Shown here in pieces: positions 17,339-25,384 of a stretch of 35,269 nucleotides of DNA. Numbering within the stretch: position 1 is the stretch's first letter; the number at the start of each line of letters is the position of its first letter. The stretch is from assembly GCA_023623185.1 (NCBI GenBank), contig JAMNXV010000059.1, forward strand, positions 1 to 35,269. The letters are read 5' to 3'. The stretch is from Bacillota bacterium. Lineage in GTDB: Bacteria; Bacillota; Sulfobacillia; Symbiobacteriales; Symbiobacteriaceae. The notes beneath the pieces were generated by a model. That model was not told the DNA's origin. It was given only the letters and a program-made list of their open reading frames with translations, and ran no database searches. A program made the translations under genes and the position numbers.

Positions 17339-19540
17339 TCAGGCATGCACCTCTTCCATACCCTCCACCGACTCCGCGTACCCGCACTCCGGCTGCTTGC
17401 AGACGTGGCTCAGGCCCAGCTCCTTCACCCGCTTCTCCACCAGGTACGGCGCACCGCACTCCGGGCAGGGCCGGTTGACGGGCTTCTCCCACGACACGAA
17501 GTTGCAGTCGGGGTAGTTGGTGCACCCGTAGAAGCGCCTGCCGCCCTTCTTGGACTTGCGCTCCACGATGCGGCCCGTGCCGCAGGCGGGGCACCTGACG
17601 CCGGTCTCCTCCAGGATCGGCTTGGTCGACCGGCACTCGGGAAAGCCGGGGCAGGCCAGGAACTTGCCGAACCGGCCGTACTTTACGACCATCATGCGCC
17701 CGCACTTCTCGCAGGGCACGTCGGAGACCTCATCCTCCAGTTCGAAACCGCCGACCTTCTCCTCGGCCTGCTTCAGCGTCTCCTCGAAGGGGCCGTAAAA
17801 CCGGCTGATCAGCTCGCGCCAGTTTGCCTGCCCCTCCTCCACCGCGTCCAGCTTATCCTCCAGGTGCGCGGTGAACTCAACGTCGATGATGTCGGGGAAG
17901 TACTCCTTCAGGATGTCTGTCACCAATATGCCCAGTTCCGTCGGATGGAATCGCTTCTCCCGCTTTTCGACGTATCCGCGGGTCTGGATCGTTCCAATAA
18001 TGGGCGCATAGGTGGACGGCCGGCCGATGCCCCGCTCTTCCAGGGCCTTGACCAGCATCGCCTCCGAGTACCGGGGCGGCGGCTGGGTGAAGTGCTGCCG
18101 CGACTCCAGCGCCTGCAGGGTGACCCACTGGCCCTCCGCAAGCTCCGGCAGCAGGCCGCCGTTCTCCTCCCGCTGGCCCTCCTCGTCCTCTCCTTCAATG
18201 TAGACCTTCATGAAACCCGGAAAGCGGATGCTCTGCCCGCTGGCCCGGAACACGTGCTCCCCGGCCGCGAGGTCCACCGACACCGTGTCGAGCACGGCAG
18301 GGGCCATCTGGCTGGCGACGAACCGCTCCCAGATCAGCCGGTACAGCCGGTACTGATCCGGCGTGAGGTAGGGCTTCACCGACTCCGGCGTGCGGTTCAC
18401 ATCGGTGGGGCGGATGGCCTCGTGGGCCCCCTGCTCCCCGGCGCGCCGTTCGGCCTCACGCCGCTGCTCGGGGCGGTACTCCTTGCCGTAGGTCCTTTCA
18501 ATGAACTCCCCGGCGGCGAGCGCGGCCTCGTCGGCGATGCGGGTGGAGTCGGTGCGGATGTAGGTCACCAGACCCGTATGGCCCGCCTCGCCCAGCGAGA
18601 GCCCCTCGTAGAGCTGCTGGGCGACGGCCATCGTCCGCCGCACGGTGAACCCCAGCTTGCGGGCGGCCTCCTGCTGCAGGCTGGAAGTGGTGAAGGGGAA
18701 CGCGGGGTTGCGCCTCTTCTCGCGCCGCTTCACGCTGCGCACCTGAATCGCAATGCCGGCCGCGGAGAGGTCGAAGACCTCCGCGGTCGGGCTGCTCACC
18801 GTCCCGTCCCCGCTCACCCCGGAGGCCGCGGGGGAACCTCCGGCCACGGCGCCGATCACTTCCTGAACCTGCTCCCGCGTCTTCAGTTCGGTCTTGCGGT
18901 CGTTCACACCCCAGTACTTGGCCGTGAACGGCTGCCCGGAGTCGGCCTTCACCCGGGCGGTCAGGGACCAGTACTCCTCCGGGACGAACGCTTGAATCTC
19001 CCGCTCGCGGTCGACGATCAGCCGCACGGCCACAGACTGCACCCGTCCCGCGGAGAGGCCCCGCCGCACCTTGCGCCAGAGCAGCGGGCTCAGCTTGTAC
19101 CCCACCAACCGGTCGAGCACGCGGCGAGCCTGCTGGGCCTCCACGCGGGCGAGGTCGATGGGCCGGGGCTGCTTGATGGCCCGCTGAATCGCGTCCTTGG
19201 TGATCTCGTGAAACTCGATGCGCAGGGGCTCATCCAGCGGCAGCTTCAGCACGTGGGCCAGGTGCCACGAGATGGCCTCGCCTTCCCGGTCGGGGTCAGT
19301 GGCCAGGTAGACCCGCTCAGCCTTCCGCGCGCTGTCGCGCAGCTCCTTCAGGATTTCACCCTTGCCGCGAATCGTGATGTATTTAGGTTCGAAGTTATTC
19401 TCCACCGAGACCCCCAGCTGGCTCTTGGGCAGGTCGCGCACGTGGCCCATTGAGGCCTTCACGGTATACTTCCGCCCGAGAAACTTCTCGATCGTCTTGG
19501 CTTTCGCCGGGGACTCGACGATGATTAGGCTCTTGGACAA
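17339..19540 (-). CDS. topA: DNA topoisomerase I
   Basis: Type IA enzyme relaxing negative supercoils. Seen: N-terminal SKSLIIVESPAKAKTIEKFL, Toprim acidic motif DPDREGE (residues 82-88), catalytic Tyr327 in LVTYIRTDSTR, QLYEGLSLG, and three C-terminal four-cysteine zinc ribbons (CEKCG..C..C, CPACG..C..C, CPECG..C..C). I chose TTG 19540, eight bases after GGGGGTG, giving the family-standard N-terminus; an upstream TTG at 19576 with AGGAG is a serious alternative (745 aa). An insertion of roughly 25 Gly/Ser/Ala-rich residues at about 233-262 is absent from the Bacillus enzyme. Confidence 0.97.
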   Translation of the reverse strand: MSKSLIIVESPAKAKTIEKFLGRKYTVKASMGHVRDLPKSQLGVSVENNFEPKYITIRGKGEILKELRDSARKAERVYLATDPDREGEAISWHLAHVLKLPLDEPLRIEFHEITKDAIQRAIKQPRPIDLARVEAQQARRVLDRLVGYKLSPLLWRKVRRGLSAGRVQSVAVRLIVDREREIQAFVPEEYWSLTARVKADSGQPFTAKYWGVNDRKTELKTREQVQEVIGAVAGGSPAASGVSGDGTVSSPTAEVFDLSAAGIAIQVRSVKRREKRRNPAFPFTTSSLQQEAARKLGFTVRRTMAVAQQLYEGLSLGEAGHTGLVTYIRTDSTRIADEAALAAGEFIERTYGKEYRPEQRREAERRAGEQGAHEAIRPTDVNRTPESVKPYLTPDQYRLYRLIWERFVASQMAPAVLDTVSVDLAAGEHVFRASGQSIRFPGFMKVYIEGEDEEGQREENGGLLPELAEGQWVTLQALESRQHFTQPPPRYSEAMLVKALEERGIGRPSTYAPIIGTIQTRGYVEKREKRFHPTELGILVTDILKEYFPDIIDVEFTAHLEDKLDAVEEGQANWRELISRFYGPFEETLKQAEEKVGGFELEDEVSDVPCEKCGRMMVVKYGRFGKFLACPGFPECRSTKPILEETGVRCPACGTGRIVERKSKKGGRRFYGCTNYPDCNFVSWEKPVNRPCPECGAPYLVEKRVKELGLSHVCKQPECGYAESVEGMEEVHA

Positions 19541-19613
19541 CCAGTCCACACCCCCGTGTGACATGCCGCGAGACAACGCTCGTGCTCCTTAGACTATTCC
19601 TTCCGCTAGTGGT

Positions 19614-20720
19614 CTATCCAATACGAATGTATTGCCCATCGGGCAGCCGCCGAACCGCGCTGCGAATCTCCAGCATCGTCAGGCACGCCTGCACCTCGGG
19701 CACCGAGAGACCGCTGGTCTCCGCCAGATCGCCCGGCCACCAGGGCGCGCTGCCCATCCAGCCCAGCACCCGCTGCTCCAGCTCTGTGAGCCCGCGGGGC
19801 GTAAAGTGCAGCGGTCCTTCCGCCGCGGGAAGGAAGCCCATGTCCTCCAGGACCTGGGCGGCGTTCACCGCCAGTCCCGCGCCGTCCCGCACGAACCTGT
19901 ACAGGCCCCGCGACAGCGGGCTGGTGATGGGCCCCGGCACCACGAACAGGTCCCGGTCCTGCTCTGTGGCGTGCGCAGCCGTGATCAGGGTGCCCGATCT
20001 CTCCCCGGCCTCCACCAGGATCACCCCGTGGCTGAGCCCGCTGATGATCCGGTTGCGCTCCGGAAAGTTCTCGGGACGCGGGGCGGTGCCGGGTGGCTGC
20101 TCCGAGAAGATTGCGCCCGATTCCCGCATCTTCCGATACAGGGCCGCCGACTCCTGAGGATAACAGACATCGGCGCCGCCGCCAAGTACGGCGACCGTGG
20201 TTCCCCCCGCACTGAGCGCCCCGCGGTGCGCGGCCGTGTCGATGCCCCGGGCCATGCCGCTCACGACAACCGCCCCCAGCTGGGCGAGCTCGCGGCCCAG
20301 CTGCTCCGCCACGGCCAGGCCGTACGCGGTGGGACGGCGCGTGCCGACGACGGCCACCACCGGGCGCCCGTCCCCGTCGCCGGGCTCCCACGGCCCATAC
20401 TGGTAAAGCACCGGCGGCGGCAGCGGAATCTCCGCCAGCCGCCGGGGATACCCCTGGGTCCCATAGCAGAGTACGCGGAGGCCGGCGCGACGGGCACGCT
20501 CCAGCTCCCTCTCGGCCTCCCGGCGCGCTTCCGCGCTCTTCCGCACCGCCAGCAGGGCCTGCACGGTCTCCGGCCTGAACCCCCGCACGGCGGCCAGTTC
20601 GGCCGCCCCCAGCCGCCACGCTTCCTCAGGATTGGGATATGTCCGCATCAGCTCGGCCATGCGCCGCCGGCCCACGCCCGGGGCGCGCTGGTAAATCAGC
20701 CAGACCAGAGCGCTCTCCAT
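19614..20720 (-). CDS. dprA: DNA-processing protein DprA (Smf)
   Basis: Loads RecA onto incoming single-stranded DNA during transformation; widely kept also in species not known to be competent. Seen: N-terminal helix-hairpin-helix/SAM-like region (residues about 1-75), Rossmann-like core with VVGTRRPTAYG, SGMARGIDTAAHRGAL, GGTTVAVLGGGADVCYP, FPERNRIISGLS and SGTLITA, and a C-terminal winged-helix (DLAETSGLSVPEVQACLTMLE). ATG 20720 has GGGGGAG six bases upstream; a GTG five codons earlier is less likely. About 370 aa is normal. It precedes topA, as smf does in Bacillus. Confidence 0.96.
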   Translation of the reverse strand: MESALVWLIYQRAPGVGRRRMAELMRTYPNPEEAWRLGAAELAAVRGFRPETVQALLAVRKSAEARREAERELERARRAGLRVLCYGTQGYPRRLAEIPLPPPVLYQYGPWEPGDGDGRPVVAVVGTRRPTAYGLAVAEQLGRELAQLGAVVVSGMARGIDTAAHRGALSAGGTTVAVLGGGADVCYPQESAALYRKMRESGAIFSEQPPGTAPRPENFPERNRIISGLSHGVILVEAGERSGTLITAAHATEQDRDLFVVPGPITSPLSRGLYRFVRDGAGLAVNAAQVLEDMGFLPAAEGPLHFTPRGLTELEQRVLGWMGSAPWWPGDLAETSGLSVPEVQACLTMLEIRSAVRRLPDGQYIRIG

Positions 20721-20785
20721 GCCGCTCTCCCCCACACTGCCGGCTGACGGGTGGCTGCCGGCCTACTCTCCGTGCCTGTCACACG

Positions 20786-20812
20786 AAAAGCCCGGCTGCA
20801 CGGCTACCGGGC
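20786..20812 (-). terminator. Terminator of the M20 peptidase gene
   Basis: GCCCGG (20812-20807) pairs with CCGGGC (20795-20790), with further GC pairing inside the loop, and is followed by TTTT (20789-20786). The hairpin overlaps the stop codon at 20804. Confidence 0.65.
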
Positions 20813-21958
20813 CCGCTGCGGCAGTTCCTGTGCCCCCAGTACGAGAAGCAGGACCTGGGCCAGCCCCTTAGCGAGCGGGGGAGTATAGATGTACTCGTCC
20901 AGTCGGTGTCCGTTTCCCCCCAGGGTCACGCCCACCGTGACGGCCGGGATCCCCATCGACAGCGGCACGTTGCCGTCCGTGGACGAGGGGTAGCTGCGGG
21001 TCTGCAGCCCCAGCTCCCTGTGGACCCGCCGGACCAGGTTGCAGAGGGGGTGGGCGTCGGGAATCGACCCGGTGGGCCGGTCGCCCAGAAGCTCCAAGAC
21101 GGCTCTCACGCCGCTCTCCCGCTCCTCCGACCGCACGATGCGCAGCACCCGCTGCTCCAGCCGGACCAGCTCGCTCCGGTCCAGCGACCTGAGGTCGATG
21201 AGCGCCTCGGCCCGTGCGGCGATGGTGTTGACGGAGGTTCCGCCGGAGATGACGCCGACGTTGTACGTCGTCTTGGGGTAGTGCGGCACCCGCAGCTCGC
21301 TGATGCGGGCGATGATCCGCCCGAGGCTGTGGATCGCGCTGGGCGCGCCGAATGCGCCCCACGAGTGGCCGCCGCTGGTGGTCACCACCAGCCGGAAGCG
21401 GCGGCTGCCCACCCCTTCCCGGACCATCCCGCCCAGGCTGCCGTCCAGGGCGATCACGTAGTCGATCTCGTCCTTCAGCGCATCGACGACGGCCTGCATG
21501 CCCTCCAGGTTCCCGAGCCCTTCCTCGCCGCAGGTGGCGGCGAAGATCACGTCGCCCGCCGGGCGAACCTCGTGCTTCACCAGCAGGCGGGCCGCGTGGA
21601 GCATCGTCGCCACGCTCGACGAGTTGTCACCCACGCCGGGGGCACGGAGGATATCGCCGTCCCGGCGCACCGTCACGTCGGTGCCCGCCGGGAATACCGT
21701 GTCGAGGTGCGCCGCAATGAGGAGGTTGGGCCCGGTGCCGTTCCCGGGGAGCCGGCCGACTACGTTGCCGACCGAGTCCCGGCGGACCTCGGTGAGGCCG
21801 ACCTCCCGCATCCGCCGCTCGACGTAAGCAGCTCGCTCTGCTTCTTGAAACGTTGGGGCCGGAATCTCGCAGACGGAGATGACCTCCCGCACGAGTTCCG
21901 GGAGTGCAAGTTCTGCTTCAGCAACGAGGCGGTGGGCAGTCGGGTGCCCCAGGATCAT
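20804..21958 (-). CDS. M20 family metallopeptidase (PepT-like)
   Basis: A 384 aa di-zinc exopeptidase/deacylase of the M20 family. Metal ligands are visible: H84 and D86 (AAHLDTVFP), D111 (GVGDNSSS), E145/E146 (CGEEGLGN), D172 (ALDGS) and a C-terminal His in GGNGHRLDEYI. The dimerisation domain begins around residue 185 (GGHSWGAFGAPSAIHSL). Tripeptidase PepT-like enzymes are the nearest I recognise, but the substrate cannot be fixed from sequence. It has its own TTTCCA-17-TATAAT promoter and a terminator overlapping its stop, so it is probably monocistronic. Confidence 0.9.
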   Translation of the reverse strand: MILGHPTAHRLVAEAELALPELVREVISVCEIPAPTFQEAERAAYVERRMREVGLTEVRRDSVGNVVGRLPGNGTGPNLLIAAHLDTVFPAGTDVTVRRDGDILRAPGVGDNSSSVATMLHAARLLVKHEVRPAGDVIFAATCGEEGLGNLEGMQAVVDALKDEIDYVIALDGSLGGMVREGVGSRRFRLVVTTSGGHSWGAFGAPSAIHSLGRIIARISELRVPHYPKTTYNVGVISGGTSVNTIAARAEALIDLRSLDRSELVRLEQRVLRIVRSEERESGVRAVLELLGDRPTGSIPDAHPLCNLVRRVHRELGLQTRSYPSSTDGNVPLSMGIPAVTVGVTLGGNGHRLDEYIYTPPLAKGLAQVLLLVLGAQELPQRAR

Positions 21959-21990
21959 GCGACATCGCCCCTTTTGCGGTTCAATCTCCG

Positions 21991-22019
21991 ATTATAGCTG
22001 ACGATCCAACGTTTGGAAA
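21991..22019 (-). promoter_or_regulatory. Sigma-A promoter of the M20 peptidase gene
   Basis: TTTCCA (22019-22014), 17-bp spacer, perfect TATAAT (21996-21991), about 33 bases upstream of the start codon, giving a short leader. Confidence 0.85.
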
Positions 22020-22035
22020 GAGCGTTACAGTCTCC

Positions 22036-22299
22036 TCAGTCCACCCGCTTGCGAAGCAGAACCTCCCACTCGCTCTCCCCGGCCTGCCGGACAGCGAGCA
22101 CCTCATCGCCGTACAGCGCCGCGCTCCGGGGAACGTTGCGGGAGGCGGGTTCGTAATCGAGCCGCACCAGCAGGACTTCGCCGATGCGCATCTCCTCCAG
22201 GGCAATCTTGGTCTTGGCGAAGGTGACCGGGCAGACGTCTCCGCGCAGATCGATGACTCGGTCCGGCTGCGGCAGGGCGACTGAGCCAGATGACGACAT
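22036..22299 (-). CDS. TusA/SirA-like sulfur-carrier family protein
   Basis: An 87 aa protein with the TusA fold signature DLRGDVCPVTFAKTKIALEEM, conserved Cys23, then MRIGEVLLVRLDYEPASRNVP and a C-terminal strand WEVLLRK. In canonical TusA the motif is CPxP; here it is CPVT, a variant seen in non-tRNA-thiolation relatives, so a role in 2-thiouridine synthesis should not be assumed. TusA-family proteins pass persulfide sulfur between enzymes, or act with YeeE/YedF-type systems. ATG with GGAGGG upstream. No sulfurtransferase partner gene is nearby. Confidence 0.88.
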   Translation of the reverse strand: MSSSGSVALPQPDRVIDLRGDVCPVTFAKTKIALEEMRIGEVLLVRLDYEPASRNVPRSAALYGDEVLAVRQAGESEWEVLLRKRVD

Positions 22300-22340
22300 A
22301 TCGTTCTCCCTCCTGGTACGTTGAGACCCGGTCCATGGAG

Positions 22341-22369
22341 CGGGGAGGCCGACGGTGCCTGCCTCCCCG
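22341..22369 (-). terminator. Hairpin between the 82 aa gene and tusA-like gene
   Basis: Nine-bp stem CGGGGAGGC (22369-22361) with GCCTCCCCG (22349-22341), 11-base loop, 11 bases after the 82 aa gene's stop. No T-run follows, so it may be a weak terminator or transcript-end stabiliser. Confidence 0.45.
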
Positions 22370-22380
22370 ACCGGTTTCCC

Positions 22381-22629
22381 CTATTCTTCGCCTCCTCCGG
22401 CACCGCCCCCTGCCAGGTCGGCCTGGGGATCGATCGTGCCCTCGTCCGACTTGGTCCGCGCCGCGTGCGCCTTGTCGATGCTCGTCAGGTTGTTGGGCAG
22501 GGTCTGCATGGGGTTCTCCCGCCGCCGCTCCGCCATGGCTTCCAGCCGCGCGGCGTCCTGCCGCCAGCCCGTGCCCCGCCGGTCGGCCATGGGTCCCTCG
22601 TGAACCGTGTAGCCGTTCTGTTTTGCCAA
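22381..22629 (-). CDS. Small hydrophilic protein, unknown
   Basis: An 82 aa protein starting at TTG 22629 behind a clear GGGAGGGAACAGA. It is polar, rich in Arg, Ala, Glu and Asn, with no hydrophobic segment; contains YTVHEGPMADRR, LEAMAERRRENPMQTLPNNLTSIDKAH and a Gly/Glu-rich tail. Size and composition would suit a spore-core or other basic, DNA- or protein-associated small protein, but it lacks the known SASP signature, so no function is assigned. It lies between the yifB homologue and the tusA-like gene with hairpins on both sides. Confidence 0.6.
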   Translation of the reverse strand: MAKQNGYTVHEGPMADRRGTGWRQDAARLEAMAERRRENPMQTLPNNLTSIDKAHAARTKSDEGTIDPQADLAGGGAGGGEE

Positions 22630-22653
22630 TCTGTTCCCTCCCTGTGCACAGGT

Positions 22654-22672
22654 TGACCGCCGACCGCGGTCA
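22654..22672. repeat. Inverted repeat upstream of the 82 aa gene
   Basis: Perfect TGACCGC-N5-GCGGTCA palindrome located 25 to 43 bases upstream of the TTG start. It could be an operator or a small leader hairpin. No recognisable sigma-A promoter overlaps it. Confidence 0.45.
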
Positions 22673-22708
22673 GCCCTTAGCATGTGCAGGATGGGCCGCC
22701 GCCACCAT

Positions 22709-22804
22709 GCCGCGGCATGCCCTCAACACCACGCCAGTGTGCCGCGATGGGCCGTCAAGACCACGCCGGCCTGGCGCGATGCGCCCTCACGCCCACCGCT
22801 TGAC
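22709..22804. repeat. Three imperfect 32-bp tandem repeats at the yifB 3' end
   Basis: Units 22709-22740, 22741-22772 and 22773-22804 align without gaps; by hand count units 1 and 2 agree at 23 of 32 positions and units 2 and 3 at 20 of 32, mostly in the GGCGTGG..TTGA and CATCGCG blocks. The third unit contains the stop codon of the yifB homologue. Looks like a decayed 3'-end duplication. Confidence 0.5.
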
Positions 22805-24316
22805 CGGCTCCGAGCCGACCCCGCGGTACTGCAGCGCCTCCGCCAGGTGGCGGACCAGAATCGCGTCCGATCCGTCGAGGTCCGCCAGGGTGCGGGCGAC
22901 GCGCAGGACGCGGTCGTGGCCCCGCAGGGTCAGGCCGAACCGGTCGATCGCTTCCCGCATCAGGCTTTCGCCGCCCGGCGGGATGCGGCAGAAGCGCCGG
23001 ATCAGGGCAGGACCCATCTCGGCGTTGCTGCTCAGCCCGAAAGGGGCCAGGCGGCGCCGCTGCCGCTCCCGCGCCTGCAGCACACGCTCGGCCACCGCAG
23101 CCGAGGACTCGCCGGCCGTCGACGCCTGGTACTCCGAATAGGTTACCGGCTGCAGGTAAAGCTGCAGGTCGAACCGGTCGCGCAGGGGGCCCGAGAGCCG
23201 GCTGCGGTAGAGGTGCACGGCCGACGCGGTGCAGGTGCACGGGTGCAGGGGATCGCCCAGGTACCCGCAGGGGCAGGGGTTGGCCGCGGCCACGAGGGTC
23301 GGCCGCGCCGGGAAGGTCAGGTGGCTGTGGGCCCGCGCGAGCCGCACCACGCCGTCTTCCAGCGGCTGCCGCAGCGCCTCCAGCACATCGCGCCGGAACT
23401 CGGGCATCTCGTCCAGGAACAGCACGCCGCGGTGGGCCAGCGTGATCTCGCCCGGCTTCAGCGGGTTGCCCCCGCCCAGCAGCGCAGCCCGGGAGGTGGA
23501 GTGATGCGGCGCCCGGAAGGGCCGCCTGCGGATCAGCCCGCTGCCCGCCAGCTCGCCGGCCACGCTGTAGATGCGGCTGACCTCCAGCGACTCGGCGTCA
23601 TCCAGGGGCGGCATGATCGTGGGAAGGCAGCGGGCCAGGAGGCTCTTGCCGGCGCCTGGTGGGCCCACCATCAGCACGTTGTGGCCCCCGGCTGCCGCCA
23701 CCTCCAGGGCGCGGCGGGCGACGAGCTGCCCGCGCACCAGGGCCAGGTCGACGTCGGCGGCGGAGGCGGCCTCCGCGGGCCGGACCGGATCGGGCGCCTC
23801 CAGCCGCCGCTCACCCCGCAGGTGTGCGATCAGGTCCGCCAGGTGCGGCGCCGCCAGAACGTTCGTGCCGGCGGAGCAGGCTGCGGCCTCGCGGGCGCTC
23901 TCGGCGGGCAGGACCAGGCGGCGTCCACCCTCCGCCGCCAGGGCCATGGCCAGGGCGCCGCGCACCGGGCGCAGGCCGCCGTCCAGGGCGAGCTCACCGG
24001 CCACGGCGATCTCCTCCAGGGCCGCAGAGTCGAAAGCCCCCGCCGCCGCCAGCACCCCGAGGGCGATGGCCAGGTCAAAACCGGCACCCTCCTTGCGGGT
24101 GTGCGCCGGCGCGAGGTTCACCGTGATCCGCTGCAGGGGGAATGGCCACCCGCCGTTGCGTATGGCGGCCCGCACCCGCTCCCTGGCCTCCCGCACCGAC
24201 GCGTCGGGCAGCCCGACGATGTCGAAGGAGGGAATGCCCGGGCTGACATCGACCTCCACCGCCACCGGCAAGGCCTCGATCCCCTGAAGGGCAAAGCTCC
24301 ACACCCGCACAAACAC
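22787..24316 (-). CDS. YifB/ComM family Mg chelatase-like AAA+ ATPase
   Basis: A 509 aa member of the YifB/ComM family; ComM is a hexameric helicase assisting branch migration in natural transformation. Seen: N-terminal Lon-protease-like domain (VWSFALQGIEALPVAVEVDVSPGIPSFDIVGLPD), Walker A GPPGAGKS (218-225), Walker B LFLDEMPEF (D302/E303), the cysteine cluster NPCPCGYLGD...HPCTCT and the DRFD sensor region. The open frame extends to 24409, but the sigma-A promoter at 24359-24387 lies inside that extension, so the start must be downstream; GTG 24316 with GGGGGTG upstream fits. Divergent from the SPOCS-domain gene. Confidence 0.95.
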   Translation of the reverse strand: MFVRVWSFALQGIEALPVAVEVDVSPGIPSFDIVGLPDASVREARERVRAAIRNGGWPFPLQRITVNLAPAHTRKEGAGFDLAIALGVLAAAGAFDSAALEEIAVAGELALDGGLRPVRGALAMALAAEGGRRLVLPAESAREAAACSAGTNVLAAPHLADLIAHLRGERRLEAPDPVRPAEAASAADVDLALVRGQLVARRALEVAAAGGHNVLMVGPPGAGKSLLARCLPTIMPPLDDAESLEVSRIYSVAGELAGSGLIRRRPFRAPHHSTSRAALLGGGNPLKPGEITLAHRGVLFLDEMPEFRRDVLEALRQPLEDGVVRLARAHSHLTFPARPTLVAAANPCPCGYLGDPLHPCTCTASAVHLYRSRLSGPLRDRFDLQLYLQPVTYSEYQASTAGESSAAVAERVLQARERQRRRLAPFGLSSNAEMGPALIRRFCRIPPGGESLMREAIDRFGLTLRGHDRVLRVARTLADLDGSDAILVRHLAEALQYRGVGSEPVKRWA

Positions 24317-24358
24317 CGAACGCACCCCCGCCAACAGATGTTCGCCCGGACACGCTTC

Positions 24359-24387
24359 ATCATGCCACGGTTTCTCTGTTTTGTCAA
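24359..24387 (-). promoter_or_regulatory. Sigma-A promoter of the yifB homologue
   Basis: TTGACA (24387-24382), 17-bp spacer, CATGAT (24364-24359). The predicted transcript starts about 35 bases before GTG 24316 and excludes the longer reading frame as the true gene start. Confidence 0.85.
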
Positions 24388-24437
24388 TAAGTTCCTTTCT
24401 CACGGTCATTCTTCACGCGCTGCGCCGTCGCGGGGGC

Positions 24438-24465
24438 ACGGGATGCCTTATGTAAACATATCCTG
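24438..24465 (+). promoter_or_regulatory. Possible mother-cell (sigma-K-like) promoter of the SPOCS gene
   Basis: An AC dinucleotide at 24438-24439, 17 bases, then CATATCCTG (24457-24465), compared with the sigma-K pattern AC-N16/17-CATAnnnTA. The match is partial; it is offered because the downstream product looks like a spore coat protein and no sigma-A promoter is visible. Confidence 0.3.
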
Positions 24466-24512
24466 TTACCGGGCCGGCGCGGCCTCAGTCCGGCGGCACA
24501 GGAGGGTGGCCG

Positions 24513-25340
24513 ATGGCGTTCGAAGTCGAGCAAGTAGTCGGTTCCGGCAGCGTGCAGCAGCTGCTCTGCCAGACGATCAACCTGAACGTTCCCGTCGAGG
24601 AGATCAAGCAGATCAGCAAGACGGTCATCGTAGACAACTGCATGGTCGTGTTCGATAAGGTGATCGTGGACGGCCGGCTGCGCAAGGACATTATGTTTAA
24701 GCAAGCCGGAACAGGCTTCCCTATTCCGGGATCCGTTCGGGGCTGCACAGGCATCACCGCCACCGCCAGCGGGCCCATTCAGGATGTCGACGTTGAGATC
24801 AGCTTCAACGCCCTGATTCCCGTGCCCGGCGCGCAGCCGGGTGACAAGTGCGTCGTGCTGCATGCCTTCGTCGAGGGCGAGAAGGAAGAACCGGCCAACA
24901 TCCAGGCCAACGGCACCTTCACAGCGCTGGTCGACAAGTCCATTGTCTTCCTGTGCGTCAAGGTCGTGCGCGATGTGGTCACCGATTCGATGGGCGGCGG
25001 CGGCGTGGTCACGGGGACCGGCAGCGGGGCCGGCGTCGTCATCGACGGCAATAACAACAACCGCACCGGGATCTGCCCGCCGCGCAGGTCCACCGGCTTC
25101 TTCCTGGGCGGCGGCAACAATCCCACCATCCCGCGGGCACGCCCGGGCCTGCTGCCGGGCACCTGGATCGGCCCGACGCTCATCTTCCCCGGGGTCCTCA
25201 ACCCCGGCATCCCCACCACCATCCCGCCGACCAACCGCATCGTCAGCGGGCAGGGGACGCAGGTGCAGGTGACCGGAACCGCCGAGGTCGAGGGCGGGGT
25301 CTCCGACATCTCCACTTTCGGCGGCACGGTCATCTCCTGA
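24513..25340 (+). CDS. SPOCS (DUF3794)-domain protein with Gly/Pro/Asn-rich tail
   Basis: The only plus-strand gene in the window; 275 aa, ATG with GGAGGGTGGCCG upstream. Residues about 8-155 match the SPOCS/DUF3794 domain found in spore-coat morphogenesis proteins such as SipL (INLNVPVEEIKQISKTVIVD, VFDKVIVDGRLRKDIMF, DVDVEISFNALIPVPGAQPGD, FTALVDKSIVFLCVKVVRDVV). The rest is low-complexity, rich in Gly, Pro, Asn, Thr (GGGGVVTGTGSGAGVVIDGN and onwards), with no LysM domain as in SipL. I infer a spore coat or exosporium structural protein. It is divergent from yifB and convergent with the YraN gene, i.e. its own transcription unit. An antiparallel 334-codon frame opposite it is a shadow. Confidence 0.85.
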   Translation: MAFEVEQVVGSGSVQQLLCQTINLNVPVEEIKQISKTVIVDNCMVVFDKVIVDGRLRKDIMFKQAGTGFPIPGSVRGCTGITATASGPIQDVDVEISFNALIPVPGAQPGDKCVVLHAFVEGEKEEPANIQANGTFTALVDKSIVFLCVKVVRDVVTDSMGGGGVVTGTGSGAGVVIDGNNNNRTGICPPRRSTGFFLGGGNNPTIPRARPGLLPGTWIGPTLIFPGVLNPGIPTTIPPTNRIVSGQGTQVQVTGTAEVEGGVSDISTFGGTVIS

Positions 25341-25348
25341 CGCGCGTG

Positions 25349-25383
25349 CGGAGCCGTCCCGGTCATCCACCGGAACGGCTCCG
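25349..25383. terminator. Bidirectional hairpin between convergent genes
   Basis: CGGAGCCGT / ACGGCTCCG outer stem (25349-25357 with 25375-25383) plus inner CCGGT/ACCGG pairs form a long hairpin in the 44 bp between the SPOCS gene stop and the YraN gene stop. No long T-run on either side; the location suggests a shared terminator. Confidence 0.65.
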
Positions 25384-25384
25384 C

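Noticed and set aside
15890-19453. 1187-codon plus-strand open frame
   Set aside because: It lies antisense to trmFO and topA, both with full motif sets; long open antisense frames arise from GC-rich codon bias. Its translation is Arg/Gly/His/Leu-rich without domains.
24317-24409. N-terminal extension of the yifB homologue to ATG 24409
   Set aside because: The TTGACA-17-CATGAT promoter lies inside this extension and the family starts at the VWSFALQGIEA segment, so the extension is not transcribed as part of the gene.
22682-24658. 658-codon plus-strand open frame
   Set aside because: Antisense to the yifB homologue and running into the SPOCS gene in another frame; composition typical of a shadow frame.
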